Assembly: GCA_023435565.1 (NCBI GenBank)
Contig: JAEYRN010000069.1
Coordinates: 1 to 64,000, forward strand
DNA length: 64,000 bases
Reading direction: 5' to 3'
Source: Bacillota bacterium
Lineage (GTDB): Bacteria; Bacillota; UBA4882; UBA8346
Shown here: piece after piece, positions 61,872 to 64,000 of the stretch
Numbering within the stretch: the first letter of the stretch is position 1
Layout: every line of letters begins with the position of its first letter
The notes under the pieces: generated by a model
Told to the model about the DNA's origin: nothing
Seen by the model: only the letters and a program-made list of their open reading frames with translations
Databases searched by the model: none
Program-made: the position numbers and the translations under genes

Positions 61872-63026
61872 ATGAATATTATTATAGATAATGAACGAGA
61901 AGCTTGCATTGGTTGTAACGCTTGTGTTCAAGTCTGTCCAAAATCTTGTATAAATATGGGACTTAATGAGGAGGGCTTTTGGTATCCTTTTATTGATGAA
62001 GCAAAATGCAATAATTGTAGGCTTTGTCAAACATGTTGTCCCATCAATCAAGAATCTTTTGCTCCAAAGTTGCAATACCCGGAAGCTTATGGGGCTTGGA
62101 ATCTGGATAATGATATCAAGGAAAAGAGTACTTCGGGTGGTGTATTCACTGCTTTGGCAACTTCAGTTCTTGAAAAAGGCGGTGTAGTATTTGGCGCGGC
62201 ATTTAACCAAAATATGCAGGTTAATCATATTATGGTTGATAGTATTGATGATTTGATTCATTTACGGGGTAGTAAATACGTTCAAAGTAATATTGGAGAT
62301 ACCTATACCATAGCTAAAAAATATATCAAATTAGGTAAAAAGGTTTTGTTTTCAGGGACACCTTGTCAAATCGCAGGATTATATTCTTTTTTGAGATCCG
62401 ATTTTGAAAATCTCTTAACTTGTGACTTGGTATGTAAAGGAGTTCCTTCACCAAAAATATTCGAGGACTACCTTAAGCATATTGAAAAGAAACATAAATC
62501 CAAAATTATTAAATATTGTTTTAGAGATAAATCTAAGGGCTGGAAAGAGTCTACTGTTATTGCGGAATTTTTAGATGGTTCCAAGTATTCCAATCTATTA
62601 AGAAAAGATCCCTTCGGTTATGCTTTTAGCAAAAGTTTAACCCTACGTCCGGCTTGTTTTAATTGTAAATTTTCAAAAATTCCACGTGTTGCGGATATTA
62701 CTATTGCCGATTTTTGGGGTGTAGCTAAATTTTATCCCGAGCTTTATGATAATAGAGGTACTTCTCTACTAATAATAAACAGCGAAAAGGGACAAAATGC
62801 TTTTGAGCAGTGCGCTAACATGATATTTTTTAGAAAAGTTGAACTTCAAAAATCGCTAGAGAATAACAAAAATGCAACAAACTCTGTTAATCGTCCGCTT
62901 GAAAGGATACACTATTTTAGTGATTATCATAACAAGGGTTACAAATACGTTTTAAAAAAGTATATGACTAAAGCACCGGCTTTAATAAGAACATTCAAAC
63001 GGTTGTTCAAAAACATGAAATTCTAG
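61872..63026 (+). CDS. Ferredoxin-domain F420 hydrogenase/dehydrogenase beta-subunit-like protein
   Basis: A 384-residue iron-sulfur flavoprotein-like protein. Two 4Fe-4S clusters are predicted from CIGCNACVQVCPKSC (about 12-26) and CNNCRLCQTCCP (about 45-56). The rest matches the coenzyme F420 hydrogenase/dehydrogenase beta-subunit family: SGGVFTALATSVLEKGGVV (about 91-109), SGTPCQIAGLY, CDLVCKGVPSPKIFEDYL and ITIADFWG. In bacteria such proteins often follow pyruvyltransferase genes; their role in glycan synthesis is not established. GAAGGTG precedes ATG 61872, 33 bases after the previous stop. Confidence 0.85.
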   Translation: MNIIIDNEREACIGCNACVQVCPKSCINMGLNEEGFWYPFIDEAKCNNCRLCQTCCPINQESFAPKLQYPEAYGAWNLDNDIKEKSTSGGVFTALATSVLEKGGVVFGAAFNQNMQVNHIMVDSIDDLIHLRGSKYVQSNIGDTYTIAKKYIKLGKKVLFSGTPCQIAGLYSFLRSDFENLLTCDLVCKGVPSPKIFEDYLKHIEKKHKSKIIKYCFRDKSKGWKESTVIAEFLDGSKYSNLLRKDPFGYAFSKSLTLRPACFNCKFSKIPRVADITIADFWGVAKFYPELYDNRGTSLLIINSEKGQNAFEQCANMIFFRKVELQKSLENNKNATNSVNRPLERIHYFSDYHNKGYKYVLKKYMTKAPALIRTFKRLFKNMKF

Positions 63027-63079
63027 CTCAACCGTTTCTAAAATAGAACCAAATTTTTTTATTGGCTTAGTTAGATTAC

Positions 63080-63931
63080 TCAACATGCGTTTAAATCAAT
63101 TATTTTTGACAGTAGTTTTTTATTTTTAATTGAAAGCTTATCTTTTCTTTTTAGTAGTTTTGCTGTTCCATGATATAAATATTTATATGCCTCATCGATC
63201 TTAATTGCGGGATTATAAGTTTTTAAAAATATCTCCAAGTAGAACAGTACTTTTTCGCGGGAGCATTGTGCTTCATCATTTTGGCTTACCAAGAAAGCAA
63301 AAAAAAGATAAAAGAATTTGCTAAAAAAATAAAAGGTTCTTTTTGGGGAAACCCACTTTTTATATATTATTGAATCAAAATCGAGAAAGACAATCTCATA
63401 AGGTTTTTGATTTGGATCTATAAAGAAATTGGTTAATACCGGGTCGTAATGGGAAAACCCGCTTTTATAAAAAGCGCCTAAAGTAGATATAAGCCGATTC
63501 ATTATCTCATCTTTATCGGAATTATTGATCTCGCTTTTTAGAAACTCCTTAAGATCGATTCCACTATTTTTTTTAGTAACTAATATACTCTCATGTTTCC
63601 ACTTCCTTTGGCAGTTAAGAGCAAATACTGTTTCAACGCTCTTAAAGCCGGTAGCGCGAAGTTTGTTTGATATATTTAAGCAATTGACGGCTTTGCTGTT
63701 TCGAAAATGGTAACTAAGTTCTTGCTCAATTGTAGGTGGGGTAAATTTTTTGGCGTAGTAAACTTCTGAGTTGTGCTCTAATAAGTAGACTTGGTGACGG
63801 TGTTTTGTTTTGAATGGTTCTATGGAACCAGTAAAAATCAGACTAGCTTTTTTAACTAAATCCAAATCAGGCTCTTTTATTGAATAATACAGTTTTATTT
63901 CCGGAGAGATTCTTACCTGTTTTAACTTCAT
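63080..63931 (-). CDS. WaaP/Kdo-kinase-like sugar kinase
   Basis: A 283-residue kinase-like protein of the lipopolysaccharide kinase group, which phosphorylates core sugars. EVYYAKKFTPPTIEQELSY (about 55-75) contains the ATP-binding Lys and Glu, GFSHYDPVLTNFFID is the catalytic loop (His-x-Asp with Asn five residues later), and IVFLDFDSIIY has the metal-binding Asp. The C-terminal part is basic and hydrophobic. ATG 63931 follows GGAGG by 5 bases; an in-frame TTG at 63943 overlaps that site. It is convergent with the ferredoxin-type gene. With the LptD-like protein it suggests a lipopolysaccharide-bearing cell. Confidence 0.8.
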   Translation of the reverse strand: MKLKQVRISPEIKLYYSIKEPDLDLVKKASLIFTGSIEPFKTKHRHQVYLLEHNSEVYYAKKFTPPTIEQELSYHFRNSKAVNCLNISNKLRATGFKSVETVFALNCQRKWKHESILVTKKNSGIDLKEFLKSEINNSDKDEIMNRLISTLGAFYKSGFSHYDPVLTNFFIDPNQKPYEIVFLDFDSIIYKKWVSPKRTFYFFSKFFYLFFAFLVSQNDEAQCSREKVLFYLEIFLKTYNPAIKIDEAYKYLYHGTAKLLKRKDKLSIKNKKLLSKIIDLNAC

Positions 63932-64000
63932 TAGTTCCTCCAAACATAAAGCTGTTTAAGCTTAATATAAAAGGCGGCTAAAAAAACTGAAAAAAGCGTC

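Noticed and set aside
63034..63058. Hairpin TTCTA/TAGAA followed by a T run as terminator
   Set aside because: Stem of only 5 bp with a mismatch outside; too weak to call.
1..64000. CRISPR arrays, tRNA genes, insertion sequences, prophage
   Set aside because: No regular repeat-spacer pattern, no tRNA-like cloverleaf, and no transposase or integrase among the reading frames.

Overview
This window is almost entirely a surface-polysaccharide gene cluster of about 63 kb. It starts directly after a 5S rRNA gene (1-116), so it lies beside a ribosomal RNA operon. The DNA is AT-rich, ribosome binding sites are strong GGAGG types, TTG and GTG starts are common, and the 5S looks like that of Bacillota. 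An LptD/OstA-like outer-membrane protein (57440-58864, minus) and a WaaP-like sugar kinase (63080-63931, minus) point to a cell with an outer membrane. A diderm Bacillota is the simplest reading (an inference; no species is recognised). I see no tRNA, CRISPR array, transposase or phage gene.

Layout. 366-3411: three family-2 glycosyltransferases, then a bidirectional terminator and a convergent O-antigen ligase-type membrane protein (3536-4756). 5175-8423: UDP-glucose dehydrogenase and a membrane UDP-GlcNAc 4,6-dehydratase (WbpM/PglF type). 8557-9084: a winged-helix regulator. 9200-16746: a polyprenyl-type glycosyltransferase, a sulfotransferase, two methyltransferases, a flippase-like membrane protein, an RffA-type aminotransferase and an unrecognised membrane protein.

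16883-30743: an uninterrupted, often overlapping cassette for CMP-legionaminic acid by the GDP-sugar route known from Campylobacter (legB, legC, legG, legI, a NeuD/PglD-type acetyltransferase, ptmE, ptmF, ptmB, ptmA). It includes an extra acyltransferase, an O-carbamoyltransferase and a HisF/HisH/WbpG-type amidotransferase set that would make an acetamidino group. 30782-36097: a Wzx flippase, a large unassigned protein that may be the nonulosonate transferase, and three left-handed beta-helix acyltransferases.

36110-45947: dTDP-rhamnose genes (rmlACDB) with a likely dTDP-rhamnose 4-epimerase, followed by a CDP-6-deoxyhexose branch (rfbF, rfbG, an RmlC-like cupin, a reductase). 46027-57105: a Wzy-like polymerase, glycosyltransferases, the UDP-N-acetyl-6-deoxy-L-hexosamine set (4,6-dehydratase/epimerase, RmlD-like reductase, 2-epimerase), a Wzz chain-length protein, a WbpV-like reductase and a WecA/WbpL-like initiating transferase. 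The last part holds the LptD-like gene (minus), a GT4 transferase, a pyruvyltransferase with its ferredoxin-type partner, and the WaaP-like kinase (minus).

How it works together (inferred). The WbpM-like dehydratase and WbpV-like reductase make UDP-QuiNAc or UDP-FucNAc. The WecA/WbpL-like enzyme loads this on undecaprenyl phosphate, and the many glycosyltransferases extend it with GlcA, rhamnose or 6-deoxytalose, an amino-6-deoxy-L-hexose, a CDP-derived deoxyhexose and modified legionaminic acid. Wzx, Wzy and Wzz flip, polymerise and size the glycan, and a ligase and outer-membrane machinery deliver it. The most striking non-coding signal is an identical 19-bp palindrome in the leader of the regulator gene (8492-8510) and in the leader of the legionaminic cassette (16794-16812).
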